A stretch of 21,241 nucleotides of DNA from JAGOVB01 sp964577365 (GCA_964577365.1 CAZNYP010000010.1:1-21241); one strand, 5' to 3'; shown: positions 7,427 to 14,884, counted from the stretch's first letter. Notes: generated by a model not told the origin, from the letters alone. A program made the numbers and translations.

Positions 7427-7473
7427 TGCACTCTACCACCCGCTACCGCCTGACCAGCCTGTGAAGGTCCCAA

Positions 7474-7510
7474 ACGCCCGCTCTGCCGATGTGCAGACGG
7501 GTCGTTTTTT
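7474..7510 (+). terminator. Rho-independent terminator of the split-ORF unit
   Basis: The stem pairs 7477-7480 (CCCG) with 7498-7501 (CGGG) and 7482-7486 (TCTGC) with 7493-7497 (GCAGA). There is one bulged C, a 6-base loop and a T6 run at 7505-7510. Confidence 0.85.
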
Positions 7511-7521
7511 ATTGTGAAAAT

Positions 7522-7553
7522 AAAAAGCCCGGCGCGCATGCGCGCCGGGCTTT
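7522..7553 (-). terminator. Strong terminator: 30-base perfect palindrome
   Basis: 7524-7553 is a perfect inverted repeat centred between 7538 and 7539 (arm AAAGCCCGGCGCGCA). On the minus strand it is followed by further T residues, so it ends the transcript of the gene at 7567-7920. It lies back to back with the plus-strand terminator 14 bases away. Confidence 0.85.
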
Positions 7554-7566
7554 CCGATCGACTTAG

Positions 7567-7920
7567 TCAGATCTTCAGTTCCTCGAGAGCTTTCGCCGTA
7601 GCCGGAGTTTTCGCCACGACTTTGACGCCGTACTCCCGTGCAATGCGGATCTCCCGCTGCATCCCCACTGTGATCTCATCTCCGTACAGCCAGAGTTCGT
7701 GGACTACTAAAGCGCTGAAGAATGCCCGTACTTGCCGTTCGGACTCTTCGGGCGTGAGTTTCACCTTGTATCTCCGGCTGGTGAAGCTCGGAAACAGGGG
7801 CTGGACCCCTTGTCGCTGAACCTCTTCGCAGATCTCGGTGATTTTCGCGAGGTTTCCTTCCACATCGCCTGAGACTGCGTGACTGATCCAGACGATGGGA
7901 GTTGTGGTATTTTCGTTCAT
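7567..7920 (-). CDS. DUF4406/DUF7768-like protein (nucleoside 2-deoxyribosyltransferase-like fold)
   Basis: The 117-aa protein has the pattern of this group. The first strand and loop are VWISHAVSGDVEGN, then comes a helix, a strand with a proline-rich loop (GVQPLFPSFTSRRY), then VHELWLYGDEITVGMQREIRIAREYGVKVV. The SGD loop and the GDxIxxGMxxEI motif resemble nucleotide or nucleoside-sugar binding in 2-deoxyribosyltransferase-fold proteins, where the Glu is catalytic. Prophage and cell genomes carry such proteins with unproven roles, possibly nucleotide salvage or defence. It is a single-gene unit with its own terminator. GGAGG lies 16 bases before the ATG, too far for a standard site. Confidence 0.75.
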   Translation of the reverse strand: MNENTTTPIVWISHAVSGDVEGNLAKITEICEEVQRQGVQPLFPSFTSRRYKVKLTPEESERQVRAFFSALVVHELWLYGDEITVGMQREIRIAREYGVKVVAKTPATAKALEELKI

Positions 7921-7952
7921 ATGTGTGCGGTTTTTGCCTCCACGTAGACTAC

Positions 7953-7970
7953 CACTTTTCCATAAAAGTG
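7953..7970. repeat. Short inverted repeat before the ABC transporter
   Basis: CACTTTT (7953-7959) and AAAAGTG (7964-7970) form perfect 7-base arms around CCAT. The right arm overlaps the TG of the extended -10 at 7969, so it could be an operator. It could also be chance; no second copy was seen. Confidence 0.35.
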
Positions 7971-7983
7971 CTAGTATTCGTCT
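7969..7983 (+). promoter_or_regulatory. Extended -10 promoter, leaderless ABC transporter gene
   Basis: TGCTAGTAT (TG 7969-7970, hexamer 7972-7977), six bases TCGTCT, then ATG at 7984. The element is the same as at 6235-6243. Confidence 0.65.
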
Positions 7984-9735
7984 ATGGAAACCACAGAAAA
8001 ACTAACCCGGGAGAATTTGTATACAGGCTTCAAGGTACTGATGAAGTACATCGGCCAATATCGACGTGAGATCGTGATGCTCAGTGTAATGGGTATCCTT
8101 TCAGCCATCGGAAACGGTCTCATTCCATTTATCGCTGGAAAATTTTTCGACAGCATTGCGACACAGGGCTATGTATTTCTCCTGTCACTCTGGGCAGTGG
8201 TACAGCTCGTGACCTATCTCCTCGACTGGCGGATCAATATTTTAAGTGAAAAATTTTCAAATGTGATCTGGCTGGACTATCTGAGCTATGGCTTTGGATA
8301 TCTCCTATTGCTCCCGATCTCTTTTCATAAAACAAATAAAATTGGTGAAGTGAGCAACAAGATAAACGTGGCAGCGAGTGCGCTCGAGACTATTGCCGGA
8401 CGCATCATCATCGACCTCTCTCCGCAGATTTTGAGTATCGTGATCGCATTTGCCGTCGCATTTTATCTAAACCCACTCCTCGCCGGTATCCTCATGGCTG
8501 GAGTCGCACTCTATATATTTATATTCTCTACGCAGATTCAAAATACGAGTATATATCAAAAAGAGTATTGGGATGCATTGAACTTTGTATTCGGAGAATC
8601 ATTTGATGTCGTCGGAAATACATTTGCGATCAAACAGGCGAGTGCCGAGGAGTATGAGCGGAACAAGCTCTCGAGCAAAATGAAAAGTGCTGTGCCGTTG
8701 TGGATGAAGCTCACCAATGTCTGGGGAGCACTCACGCTGTATCAGCGACTCACGATCCTCGCGACCCAGCTCGTGATCTTCCTCGTATCAGTCGCATATA
8801 TCAATCAGGGCACGATGACGATCGGAGAGCTCATCGCATTTGTGAGCTATGCATCGATGGTCTTTGGTCCATTTACCGTCATCGCGCGAAACTGGCAGAC
8901 GATCCAAAACGGTATCGTAAATATTCAGGAAACAGAAAAGATTCTCTCACTCGCTACAGAACCGTACGAAAAACAGGGTAGTCAGGTTTTTGATCTCCGT
9001 GGTGATATTGAGCTCAAAAATGTTCACTTTAAATACGAAGAAGGAAAACAGGTCCTTGAAGATATTTCTTTCAAGGTAAAAGCAGGAGAGGTAGTGGCAC
9101 TCGTCGGTGAATCAGGTGTAGGGAAAAGCACACTCATCGATCTCGTCTCGGGCTATCATTTTGCTTCACAGGGAGAGGTTCTCATCGATGGACACAATAT
9201 TCATGATGTAAATCTGAGACGATTGCGCCAGCAGATCGCAGTTGTCCCACAGGAAGTGGTACTCTTTAACGATACGATAAAGATGAATGTAAAGTACGGA
9301 CGATTTGATGCGAGTGATGATGAGGTGAAAACTGCAGCGATCAAGGCGCACGCACTCGACTTTATCGAAAAGTTCCCTGAAAAATGGAATCAGGTAGTAG
9401 GTGAGCGAGGGGTAAAACTATCTGTCGGACAAAAACAGCGAGTGGCGATCGCACGTGCGATGCTCCGCAATCCTCGTATCCTCATTTTGGACGAGCCTAC
9501 CTCAGCACTCGATGCTGGTTCGGAAAATGTCATCACAAAGTCTCTCGATGATCTCATGAAAGGCAAGACTACATTTATCATCGCGCACCGTTTGAGTACC
9601 GTACGAAAGGCAAATCAAATCCTCGTATTTAAAGAAGGAAAAATCATTGAGTCTGGTACTCATGATGAACTACTCAAAATCGATGGAGGGGAGTATCGTA
9701 GACTATATGAGCTACAGATAGGGTTACATGCATAA
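7984..9735 (+). CDS. ABC transporter, fused permease and ATPase (MsbA-type exporter half)
   Basis: Full-length 583-aa exporter half-transporter that works as a dimer. Residues about 30-310 hold six membrane segments of the type-1 exporter fold. The ATPase domain follows: Walker A GESGVGKST (375-383), VVPQEVVLFNDT (Q-loop), signature LSVGQKQR (from 479), Walker B ILILDEP (about 499-505) and the switch histidine in IIAHRLST. All catalytic residues are intact. The substrate is unknown; relatives export lipids, peptides or drugs. It stands alone, so a homodimer is the simple model. No plus-strand terminator with a T run is seen after it. Confidence 0.93.
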   Translation: METTEKLTRENLYTGFKVLMKYIGQYRREIVMLSVMGILSAIGNGLIPFIAGKFFDSIATQGYVFLLSLWAVVQLVTYLLDWRINILSEKFSNVIWLDYLSYGFGYLLLLPISFHKTNKIGEVSNKINVAASALETIAGRIIIDLSPQILSIVIAFAVAFYLNPLLAGILMAGVALYIFIFSTQIQNTSIYQKEYWDALNFVFGESFDVVGNTFAIKQASAEEYERNKLSSKMKSAVPLWMKLTNVWGALTLYQRLTILATQLVIFLVSVAYINQGTMTIGELIAFVSYASMVFGPFTVIARNWQTIQNGIVNIQETEKILSLATEPYEKQGSQVFDLRGDIELKNVHFKYEEGKQVLEDISFKVKAGEVVALVGESGVGKSTLIDLVSGYHFASQGEVLIDGHNIHDVNLRRLRQQIAVVPQEVVLFNDTIKMNVKYGRFDASDDEVKTAAIKAHALDFIEKFPEKWNQVVGERGVKLSVGQKQRVAIARAMLRNPRILILDEPTSALDAGSENVITKSLDDLMKGKTTFIIAHRLSTVRKANQILVFKEGKIIESGTHDELLKIDGGEYRRLYELQIGLHA

Positions 9736-9769
9736 AAAAACGCGCGGGACCGTCCTGGTCGCCGCGCGT
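9734..9769 (-). terminator. Rho-independent terminator of the YvcK/HAD unit
   Basis: The stem pairs ACGCGCG (9740-9746) with CGCGCGT (9763-9769) and GACC (9748-9751) with GGTC (9757-9760), with a 5-base loop. On the minus strand it is followed by seven T residues (plus 9734-9740). On the plus strand no T run follows, so it serves the minus genes. Confidence 0.8.
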
Positions 9770-9776
9770 GTGCTCC

Positions 9777-10250
9777 TCAAGCCATGAGAATGGCGGGGAG
9801 TTCAGTCAAATGATGAATGGTGTGGTGTGGGACTTGATGTGGTTCCGGCACATGCGACGCGTATCTGCCGTGCTTCATGTATACCGTGGTAAAGCCACAT
9901 TCGTTCCCGTACTGGATCTCGCAGTCCAGTCGATTTCCGACAGCCCATGTACGACCTGCCTTTCCAACAAGCGTACGGAAGACCCCTCGTTTCTCTGTAT
10001 CTGTTGGTACGATGATGATCGAATCGAATCGAGGTTGGATCCCGAGTCTTTGGACTTTGCGCATCTGCCGCTCCGGTTCACCTCTCGTCACGAGGACATA
10101 GGTGAATCCGGGAACGGTGAGTGCCTCGTCCATGCCGGGGAACGGAGTGATCTGCTCGATGTTGTCACTGAGCAGTCCGTACAGCTGCCCCGTCGAATCG
10201 AACAGTGTGTCATCGAGATCCATCAGTGCGAGCTTTTCTACAAGTTGCAT
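9777..10250 (-). CDS. HAD-superfamily hydrolase
   Basis: The 157-aa protein has the HAD layout. Motif I is MDLDDTLFD with nucleophile Asp and acid/base Asp; motif II is VLVTRG. A lysine candidate for motif III lies in the middle section, and motif IV is VGNRLDCEIQYGNECG, where the usual GD is GN. Such short HADs are phosphatases of small phosphorylated metabolites; the substrate is unknown. The first ATG (10250) overlaps the upstream YvcK-like gene by 13 bases, which suggests translational coupling; a second Met sits at the DLDDT motif. Its partner handles phosphorylated, possibly nucleotide-linked substrates, so a shared pathway is possible but not shown. Confidence 0.8.
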   Translation of the reverse strand: MQLVEKLALMDLDDTLFDSTGQLYGLLSDNIEQITPFPGMDEALTVPGFTYVLVTRGEPERQMRKVQRLGIQPRFDSIIIVPTDTEKRGVFRTLVGKAGRTWAVGNRLDCEIQYGNECGFTTVYMKHGRYASHVPEPHQVPHHTIHHLTELPAILMA

Positions 10251-11200
10251 ACGAGTGTAGCAATGTTTGAGTTGTGACGGAGTACCTCGCCGCTCTGATC
10301 AGCGATGTCTCCCGTGAGGATGACATCGGCTACTCTATGTAGCTGATCCACGTCTACCCGTACTGGATAGGATCGTTCTTTACGATAGCGTTTTCGAATA
10401 TCCGGCTGGATGACCGAGGTGTTTGCAATGATCGCATGAAAGCGGTCACGCCCAATGTAGGACAGTACTGTCCGTGCAAAATGCGATGCGTTAAACCGTG
10501 GGGTCTCTGCGTGTTTCGTCATTAGGTTGACGATGTATACCAATTTTGCATTCGTCTTTTCGATCGCATCAGCGAACCCATCCACCAAGGTATTTGGAAT
10601 GACCGAGGTGAATAGATCGCCGGGACAAAAGACTATCTTATCCGCACGAACGATGGCCTCGTGTGCACCGACATAGATGTTCGCTCCTGGGGATAGGTGC
10701 GCCGATACGATTCTGCGATCATCTGTGGTAGATCGTGTGTCGATTTTTCCTTCACCACAGATTGTGCTGCCGTCACTCAGAGTGACACAGAGGTCTGCGT
10801 GGTCGACACTCACGGGAAGGACTTTTCCTCTGACCCGAAAGATTCGACACATAGCTTCGATTGCAGCAATATGATCACCATAATGCTCGGTGAGTGCGGT
10901 GAGCATCAGATTGCCCATCGTTGCATTGTCGATGGATGATCCGTTGTGAGAAAAGCGATATGAGAGCAGGGTGCGCAACGCACCCTCGACCTCATCATCA
11001 GCGAGGGCCAAAATGGCCTGTCTGATATCGCCCGGGGGAAGTGCACCACGCTCGTCGCGTAGTCTGCCAGAGTGACCGCCATGGTCAAACATTGTCTGGA
11101 CTGTGGTGATGTTTTTCCGCCGATGCTTTAGAAAGCGAGCGATACGATACACACCACCACCGCCTCCTACGAGGACTATTTCTTCATTGACGTTGTTCAT
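10238..11200 (-). CDS. YvcK/CofD-like (UPF0052) protein
   Basis: The family comprises gluconeogenesis factor YvcK, which binds UDP-sugars and affects morphology and carbon flux, and CofD 2-phospho-L-lactate transferase. Visible blocks: VLVGGGGGVYRIARFLK at the N-terminus (family GGGTG loop), FDHGGHSGRLRDE (family DDGGSSGRLR), LPPGDIRQAILAL, IDNATMGNLMLTALTEHYGD, VLPVS, and FCPGDLFTSVIPNTLVDG. The length of 320 aa fits YvcK. The start at 11200 (MNNVNEEIVLVGG) is chosen because the longer frame to 11290 would run through the divergent gene's promoter and start. No ribosome binding site is visible. YvcK is likelier than CofD, since no F420 genes are near. Confidence 0.85.
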   Translation of the reverse strand: MNNVNEEIVLVGGGGGVYRIARFLKHRRKNITTVQTMFDHGGHSGRLRDERGALPPGDIRQAILALADDEVEGALRTLLSYRFSHNGSSIDNATMGNLMLTALTEHYGDHIAAIEAMCRIFRVRGKVLPVSVDHADLCVTLSDGSTICGEGKIDTRSTTDDRRIVSAHLSPGANIYVGAHEAIVRADKIVFCPGDLFTSVIPNTLVDGFADAIEKTNAKLVYIVNLMTKHAETPRFNASHFARTVLSYIGRDRFHAIIANTSVIQPDIRKRYRKERSYPVRVDVDQLHRVADVILTGDIADQSGEVLRHNSNIATLVCNL

Positions 11201-11253
11201 AAGATGAGCTTCTGTACTCAACCTACCTATTTGCAAGGAGAAAATCAAGCTCG

Positions 11254-11268
11254 TGGTATAATACTCCC
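11254..11268 (+). promoter_or_regulatory. Extended -10 promoter (TGGTATAAT), leaderless start
   Basis: TG 11254-11255, TATAAT 11257-11262, six bases ACTCCC, ATG at 11269. This is a consensus extended -10 box, divergent from the YvcK-like gene. Confidence 0.75.
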
Positions 11269-11784
11269 ATGAACCCAAAAAACGCCCCAATCATCGTAGC
11301 TATCGCTATGCCTATAGTATTTATCATAGCCGTAGCTATATTTATTTATATTCCAAAAGCAAATATCAATCCGCAGCATGATTTCATCTACACCACACGA
11401 GACTATTCGTATTATGGATCATACAAAAATGACTTTACTGTGGTAAACGGCAAAGTCACTCTAAAGCCGATCCAAAATCTCCAAGATCGAAAAGATGTCA
11501 CTGATATGCCGATACTATATAGATACGATATATCAGAGGATACGACTCACCAGATCACTTTCGCGGAGGCTCAGGGACTTTCACTCGATCCAGGTCCATC
11601 ATCACCAGATGGCTACGGCGTATCATATGACTATAGTCACGATGGTATATTCGAAATATTTGGCTCTAGCAGAGACAATCGCGGAGTCTTTATCACAAAG
11701 GGAAATGCAAAAAAGAAACTTTCACTCGGCACCAACGATTCGTATTATTCGAGCAGTTTTCGTCTCATCGGTTGGGTAAAATAA
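11269..11784 (+). CDS. Membrane-anchored hypothetical protein (171 aa)
   Basis: One N-terminal membrane segment (residues about 8-28, IIVAIAMPIVFIIAVAIFIYI) is followed by an extracytoplasmic region rich in Tyr, Ser, Asp and Gly (YTTRDYSYYGSYKNDF, SSPDGYGVSYDYSHDG), suggesting a beta-rich fold. SHDGIFEIFGSS resembles a strand-turn from WD/TolB-like repeats, but only one copy is seen. No family recognised. The start follows the consensus -10 box directly, so it is well supported. The next gene begins five bases after its stop with its own -10-like element inside this gene's end. Confidence 0.75.
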   Translation: MNPKNAPIIVAIAMPIVFIIAVAIFIYIPKANINPQHDFIYTTRDYSYYGSYKNDFTVVNGKVTLKPIQNLQDRKDVTDMPILYRYDISEDTTHQITFAEAQGLSLDPGPSSPDGYGVSYDYSHDGIFEIFGSSRDNRGVFITKGNAKKKLSLGTNDSYYSSSFRLIGWVK

Positions 11785-11788
11785 ATAC
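11777..11788 (+). promoter_or_regulatory. -10-like element before the DUF2157-like gene
   Basis: TAAAAT at 11777-11782, six bases AAATAC, then ATG at 11789. It overlaps the stop codon of the upstream gene. The same AAATAC spacer precedes the gene at 3745. Confidence 0.4.
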
Positions 11789-12742
11789 ATGGAAAAAAAT
11801 CAAATCATTGCATTTATACAGGAACAGCTAGCGAGTGGAAAGATCACCACATCTGATTTGTCGAATCTTTCAAAAGGTACCCCTGCACCCGCATCAGGAG
11901 AAATAAAGTCGTCACACCTCATAAATATCTTCTACACGATCGGTGCACTCATCGTGCTCACAGGTATCGTCCTCCTTTTTGCACAGCATTGGGATGAGAT
12001 CGGATTTGTGGGACGACTCGCAGTCACACTCGGTATCGGCTTTGTCGGATATATCATGGGACTCGTCCTCCGTACAGACGAACACAGTGTACTTTCCCAG
12101 GTACTTCTCACCGTCTCTGCCGTCCTCGTCCCGATGGGTATCGTCATATTTTGTAATGAGATGGACATACGACTCGACCTCACAAACCAGATCTGGATTT
12201 CTCTAGGGCTCCTCTGTATGTACACGGTAGCCTACATGGCGAACAAGAAAAATATTCTCATCATACTAAATATTGGGTGGGCTACATGGACGTACTGGGT
12301 GGTACTCCTCAAAATCCTCGATGTTGGATATGATTCGTACGACATCCTCAAGTGGGCACTCATGCTTTTGGGCGTAGTCTATATACTCATTGCTCGGGGT
12401 CTCGCTGACACCATGTCAAAAGAAAGAGATGCAGTAAAAAATATTCTGTATTTCCTCGGTACCCTCGGGATTTTGTCAGGGGGAATATCGATCGGTGGCT
12501 TATTTGACCTCGTATTTATCCTCGTCATATTTGCTGGATTTTACTTTAGTATTTATATCAAAAACCGCGGGGTGCTCATGCTCTCATCACTATTCCTGCT
12601 CATCCACTTGGGGAAAATCACATCTGAGTACTTTAGTGACTGGTTTAGCTGGCCGATTCTCCTCATTCTAGGAGGTGCGATCGTTATGGGTATTGGGTAT
12701 TTCACCTACTATATCAACAAGAAGTATATAAAATCAGCCTAG
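11789..12742 (+). CDS. DUF2157-like polytopic membrane protein
   Basis: The protein has a short cytoplasmic N-terminal region (FIQEQLASGKITTSDLSNL), as in DUF2157, where a 'G-x-I' step precedes the membrane part. Eight or nine hydrophobic segments follow, beginning with LINIFYTIGALIVLTGIVLLFAQHWDEI and ending with WPILLILGGAIVMGIGYFTYYINKK. The FAQHWDEIG loop after the first segment is typical of that family. No transport or enzyme motif is seen and function is unknown. 317 aa. Confidence 0.7.
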   Translation: MEKNQIIAFIQEQLASGKITTSDLSNLSKGTPAPASGEIKSSHLINIFYTIGALIVLTGIVLLFAQHWDEIGFVGRLAVTLGIGFVGYIMGLVLRTDEHSVLSQVLLTVSAVLVPMGIVIFCNEMDIRLDLTNQIWISLGLLCMYTVAYMANKKNILIILNIGWATWTYWVVLLKILDVGYDSYDILKWALMLLGVVYILIARGLADTMSKERDAVKNILYFLGTLGILSGGISIGGLFDLVFILVIFAGFYFSIYIKNRGVLMLSSLFLLIHLGKITSEYFSDWFSWPILLILGGAIVMGIGYFTYYINKKYIKSA

Positions 12743-12748
12743 TTTTTC

Positions 12749-12763
12749 TGGTATAATATAAGT
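12749..12763 (+). promoter_or_regulatory. Extended -10 promoter (TGGTATAAT), leaderless start
   Basis: TG 12749-12750, TATAAT 12752-12757, six bases ATAAGT, ATG at 12764. It lies just after the stop of the membrane-protein gene. Confidence 0.75.
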
Positions 12764-13969
12764 ATGAATATTAAAAAATACATACTAACAATTATTGCGC
12801 TTTTGGTTGTGGCTACACCTGTCTTTGCAGCAGACAAGTGTTCGCTCACTCGCGATCTGGACCTCGGTTCAGAGGGTGAGGATGTAAAGTGTTTGCAAAA
12901 GTATTTGAATGCAAATGGTTTTGTCATTACTAGTTCAGGGATCGGTTCTCCTGGAAACGAGACTACCTACTATCTCGCACTCACTAAAAAAGCAGTCGCT
13001 GCATGGCAAAAAGCAAATGGGCTCACGAATAGTGGATTCTTCGGTCCACAGTCACGCCAAAAGTATTTTGATCTGACCTCTGCTCCTACTACCACAACCG
13101 AGAGTAATGGCTCAGTGACTGCACTCGCAGCACATCTTCAGGCTCTAAAGGCTCAGCTCGCGGCTGCTCAGGATAAGGAGGACGATGATGACGATGACAG
13201 AAAAAGCACCGTTGTAAATCGTGGTGATTCGAGCTCTGCACAGAGTATGATCAAAAAAGCGATCGAACAAGTGCAGGATGCAGAGGATCAGATCGACGAT
13301 ACAGAAGATGATGGAAAAGATGTCGCGAGTGCTGAAAATAATATAGAAGATGCAAAAGAGGATCTCTTTGACTCGATACTTTCATACTTTAAAAATGATT
13401 TTGATGAAGCATACGATCGTGCCGATGATGCCTATGGTAACGCTCTCGATGCATACGAAGACGCAGGAGGCGAGACCGATGAGGACGAAGCAGAAAATCT
13501 GATCGATGAAGTGCAGGACCAGATCGACGAAGCAGAGGATACAATCAAGCAAGCAAAAAAGGATGACAAAGAAGTAGACGAGGCAGAAGACCTACTCGAT
13601 GAAGCGCAAGACAAGCTAGACGAAGCAGAAGATGCGCTCGATGATGAGGAGTATGAAGATGCTATAGAGCTCGCTGAGGATGCTGAGGACGTTGTCGACG
13701 ATGCTGTAGATGCTATCGGTGAGAGTGGTGAATCAGACGCAGAGGATCGACTCGATGAAATCAAGGACGTGCTCGCTGATGCTCGGGATGATGTAGAAGA
13801 GGCAGATAATGATGGGGAGAATACTCGCAGTGCAGAAAATCTCCTCGATGATGCTGAGGATCTCATAGATGATGCAGAAGACGCATATGATGACGAGGAC
13901 TATGACGAGGTAGAGGATCTACTCGACGAGGCCGAAGACCTCATCGACGACGCCCTCGATACTCTGTAA
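12764..13969 (+). CDS. Secreted peptidoglycan-binding protein with long acidic helical repeats
   Basis: Signal peptide at residues 1-22 (VFA before ADK). Residues about 25-105 form a PG_binding_1-like domain: LDLGSEGEDVKCLQKYLNANGF, LTKKAVAAWQKANGL, SGFFGPQSRQKYF. A Thr/Ser linker, an alanine-rich helix, a DDDDDD block and then about 240 residues of Asp/Glu/Ala-rich repeats follow (variants of LLDEAEDLIDDAEDA), predicted as long acidic helices or coiled coil. The protein is extremely acidic and may bind cations or form a surface fibre; this is inference. Its TAA overlaps the ATG of the LysE-like gene by one base. Confidence 0.85.
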   Translation: MNIKKYILTIIALLVVATPVFAADKCSLTRDLDLGSEGEDVKCLQKYLNANGFVITSSGIGSPGNETTYYLALTKKAVAAWQKANGLTNSGFFGPQSRQKYFDLTSAPTTTTESNGSVTALAAHLQALKAQLAAAQDKEDDDDDDRKSTVVNRGDSSSAQSMIKKAIEQVQDAEDQIDDTEDDGKDVASAENNIEDAKEDLFDSILSYFKNDFDEAYDRADDAYGNALDAYEDAGGETDEDEAENLIDEVQDQIDEAEDTIKQAKKDDKEVDEAEDLLDEAQDKLDEAEDALDDEEYEDAIELAEDAEDVVDDAVDAIGESGESDAEDRLDEIKDVLADARDDVEEADNDGENTRSAENLLDDAEDLIDDAEDAYDDEDYDEVEDLLDEAEDLIDDALDTL

Positions 13970-14583
13970 TGGACGTATTTGTAAAAAGTCTCATACTAGG
14001 TATAGCCCTCGCTGCGCCCATAGGCCCAGTGGGGCTTATCTGTATGCGTCGAAGTCTCCTCTACGGGTGGCTCGCAGGATTTTTCTCTGGACTCGGCATC
14101 GCAACTGCTGATGCGTTTTTCGGTATTCTTGCGGTAGTTGGTATGGGGGCTATAACTCGGTTTATGATTCATTTCGAAACACCGCTCAGGTTCATCGGTA
14201 TTGCATTTGTATTCTTTATCGCATTCTCGATCATGTTTTCTCGAAAAACTCACGAAGAAAAACAAGTGACTGAGGGAAAAGGATTGTTTGGCTGCTTTGT
14301 CTCGACATTTCTCCTCATGATCACGAACCCTTCGATGATCGCAGCATTTGTGCTCATCTTTGTGGCACTCGGACTCGACAAACATTCTGGATATATCTAT
14401 ACCTCTCTCACCGTCCTCGGTGTATTTATCGGTTCTGCAGTGTGGTGGTTGTTCTTGTCTTTGTTTTTGGAAAAAATAAAAGGAAAAATAACGGGAAAAA
14501 CGATGTTGTGGTTCAACCGTGTTTCTGGATTTTTGATTTTGGTTTTGGGAGTGCTCTCGCTCCTTGCGATAGATATAAAATAA
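13969..14583 (+). CDS. LysE/RhtB-family exporter
   Basis: The 204-aa inner-membrane protein has six hydrophobic segments, the usual length and shape for amino-acid exporters of the LysE/RhtB type. The diagnostic first-helix block APIGPVGLICMRRSLLYGWLAGFFSGLGIATADAFFG is present in pieces (PIGPV, then GxxxGxGxxxAD), and ITNPSM in the fourth segment matches the family TNP motif. The exported solute is unknown. The start overlaps the upstream TAA as TAATG, so it is translated with the acidic PG-binding protein. Confidence 0.85.
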   Translation: MDVFVKSLILGIALAAPIGPVGLICMRRSLLYGWLAGFFSGLGIATADAFFGILAVVGMGAITRFMIHFETPLRFIGIAFVFFIAFSIMFSRKTHEEKQVTEGKGLFGCFVSTFLLMITNPSMIAAFVLIFVALGLDKHSGYIYTSLTVLGVFIGSAVWWLFLSLFLEKIKGKITGKTMLWFNRVSGFLILVLGVLSLLAIDIK

Positions 14584-14619
14584 AAATTGAGCCGCCCACT
14601 CTCCGGAGAGAGGGGCGGC
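14581..14619 (-). terminator. Rho-independent terminator of the 42-aa gene
   Basis: GCCGCCC (14591-14597) pairs with GGGCGGC (14613-14619), and CTCTCC pairs with GGAGAG inside. On the minus strand TCAATTTTTATTTTA follows. It abuts the stop of the LysE-like gene on the other strand. Confidence 0.85.
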
Positions 14620-14642
14620 GATTGTAGGCACCGAAGGACGGC

Positions 14643-14771
14643 CTACTTACCACGGAGCAGCCGAGCGGCCTCGGCCTGCTGGGCAAGGGAGGGCTTCTTG
14701 CCCCTCCTGTTGGTCTTTCCAAGTGCGGCGAGTGCGGCCTCACGCGCACGTTGAGCTTCACGATTTGCCAT
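14643..14771 (-). CDS. Small basic helical protein (42 aa)
   Basis: A short gene. It encodes a protein beginning MANREAQRAREAALAALGKT, then NRRGKKPSLAQQAEAARLLRGK to the stop. It reads as two alanine-rich amphipathic helices joined by a basic NRRGKKP turn, with strong net positive charge, so it may bind nucleic acid or ribosomes. That is inference, and no family is recognised. Support for its being real is unusually good: a TTGACA-17-TACTAT promoter upstream, a 5' leader of about 40 bases with a hairpin, and a strong terminator just after the stop. The longer frame over the same DNA (14513-14761) is in a different phase and runs through the terminator. Confidence 0.7.
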   Translation of the reverse strand: MANREAQRAREAALAALGKTNRRGKKPSLAQQAEAARLLRGK

Positions 14772-14789
14772 AGGATCTGATTTGGAACT

Positions 14790-14806
14790 CCACCGGTTTT
14801 CGGTGG
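14790..14806 (-). promoter_or_regulatory. Leader hairpin of the 42-aa gene
   Basis: CCACCG (14790-14795) pairs with CGGTGG (14801-14806) around a 5-base loop, inside the predicted 5' leader and about 20 bases before the ATG. It could tune stability or translation of this small message; no ligand-binding element is recognisable. Confidence 0.4.
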
Positions 14807-14815
14807 TTAGGAAAG

Positions 14816-14844
14816 ATAGTACGCCCGATGCGAGGCTGTGTCAA
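14816..14844 (-). promoter_or_regulatory. Near-consensus sigma70 promoter for the 42-aa gene
   Basis: On the minus strand: TTGACA (plus 14839-14844), a 17-base spacer, TACTAT (plus 14816-14821). This is the best -35/-10 pair in the window and predicts strong expression. Confidence 0.8.
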
Positions 14845-14869
14845 GCCATATTTTGTCCACAGGTAAATA

Positions 14870-14884
14870 TGCGATAATAAAAAC
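14870..14884 (+). promoter_or_regulatory. Extended -10 promoter with leaderless GTG start
   Basis: TGCGATAAT (TG 14870-14871, hexamer 14873-14878), six bases AAAAAC, then the GTG start at 14885. The fixed spacing supports GTG as the true start. Confidence 0.6.

Noticed and set aside
6998..7539. Minus frames at 6998-7339 and 7264-7539
   Set aside because: They overlap the promoter-ORF-terminator unit on the plus strand and lack any promoter or recognisable sequence.
9740..9769. Terminator for the ABC transporter on the plus strand
   Set aside because: The hairpin is good, but no T run follows it in the plus direction.
9768..10277. 169-aa plus frame opposite the HAD gene
   Set aside because: The HAD motifs on the minus strand are clear; this is a shadow frame.
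13432..13866. Serine-rich frame opposite the acidic repeat gene
   Set aside because: It is the antisense shadow of GAT/GAA/GAC repeats on the plus strand.
14513..14761. 82-aa minus frame over the 42-aa gene
   Set aside because: Wrong phase relative to the better ORF, and it continues through the terminator into the LysE gene.
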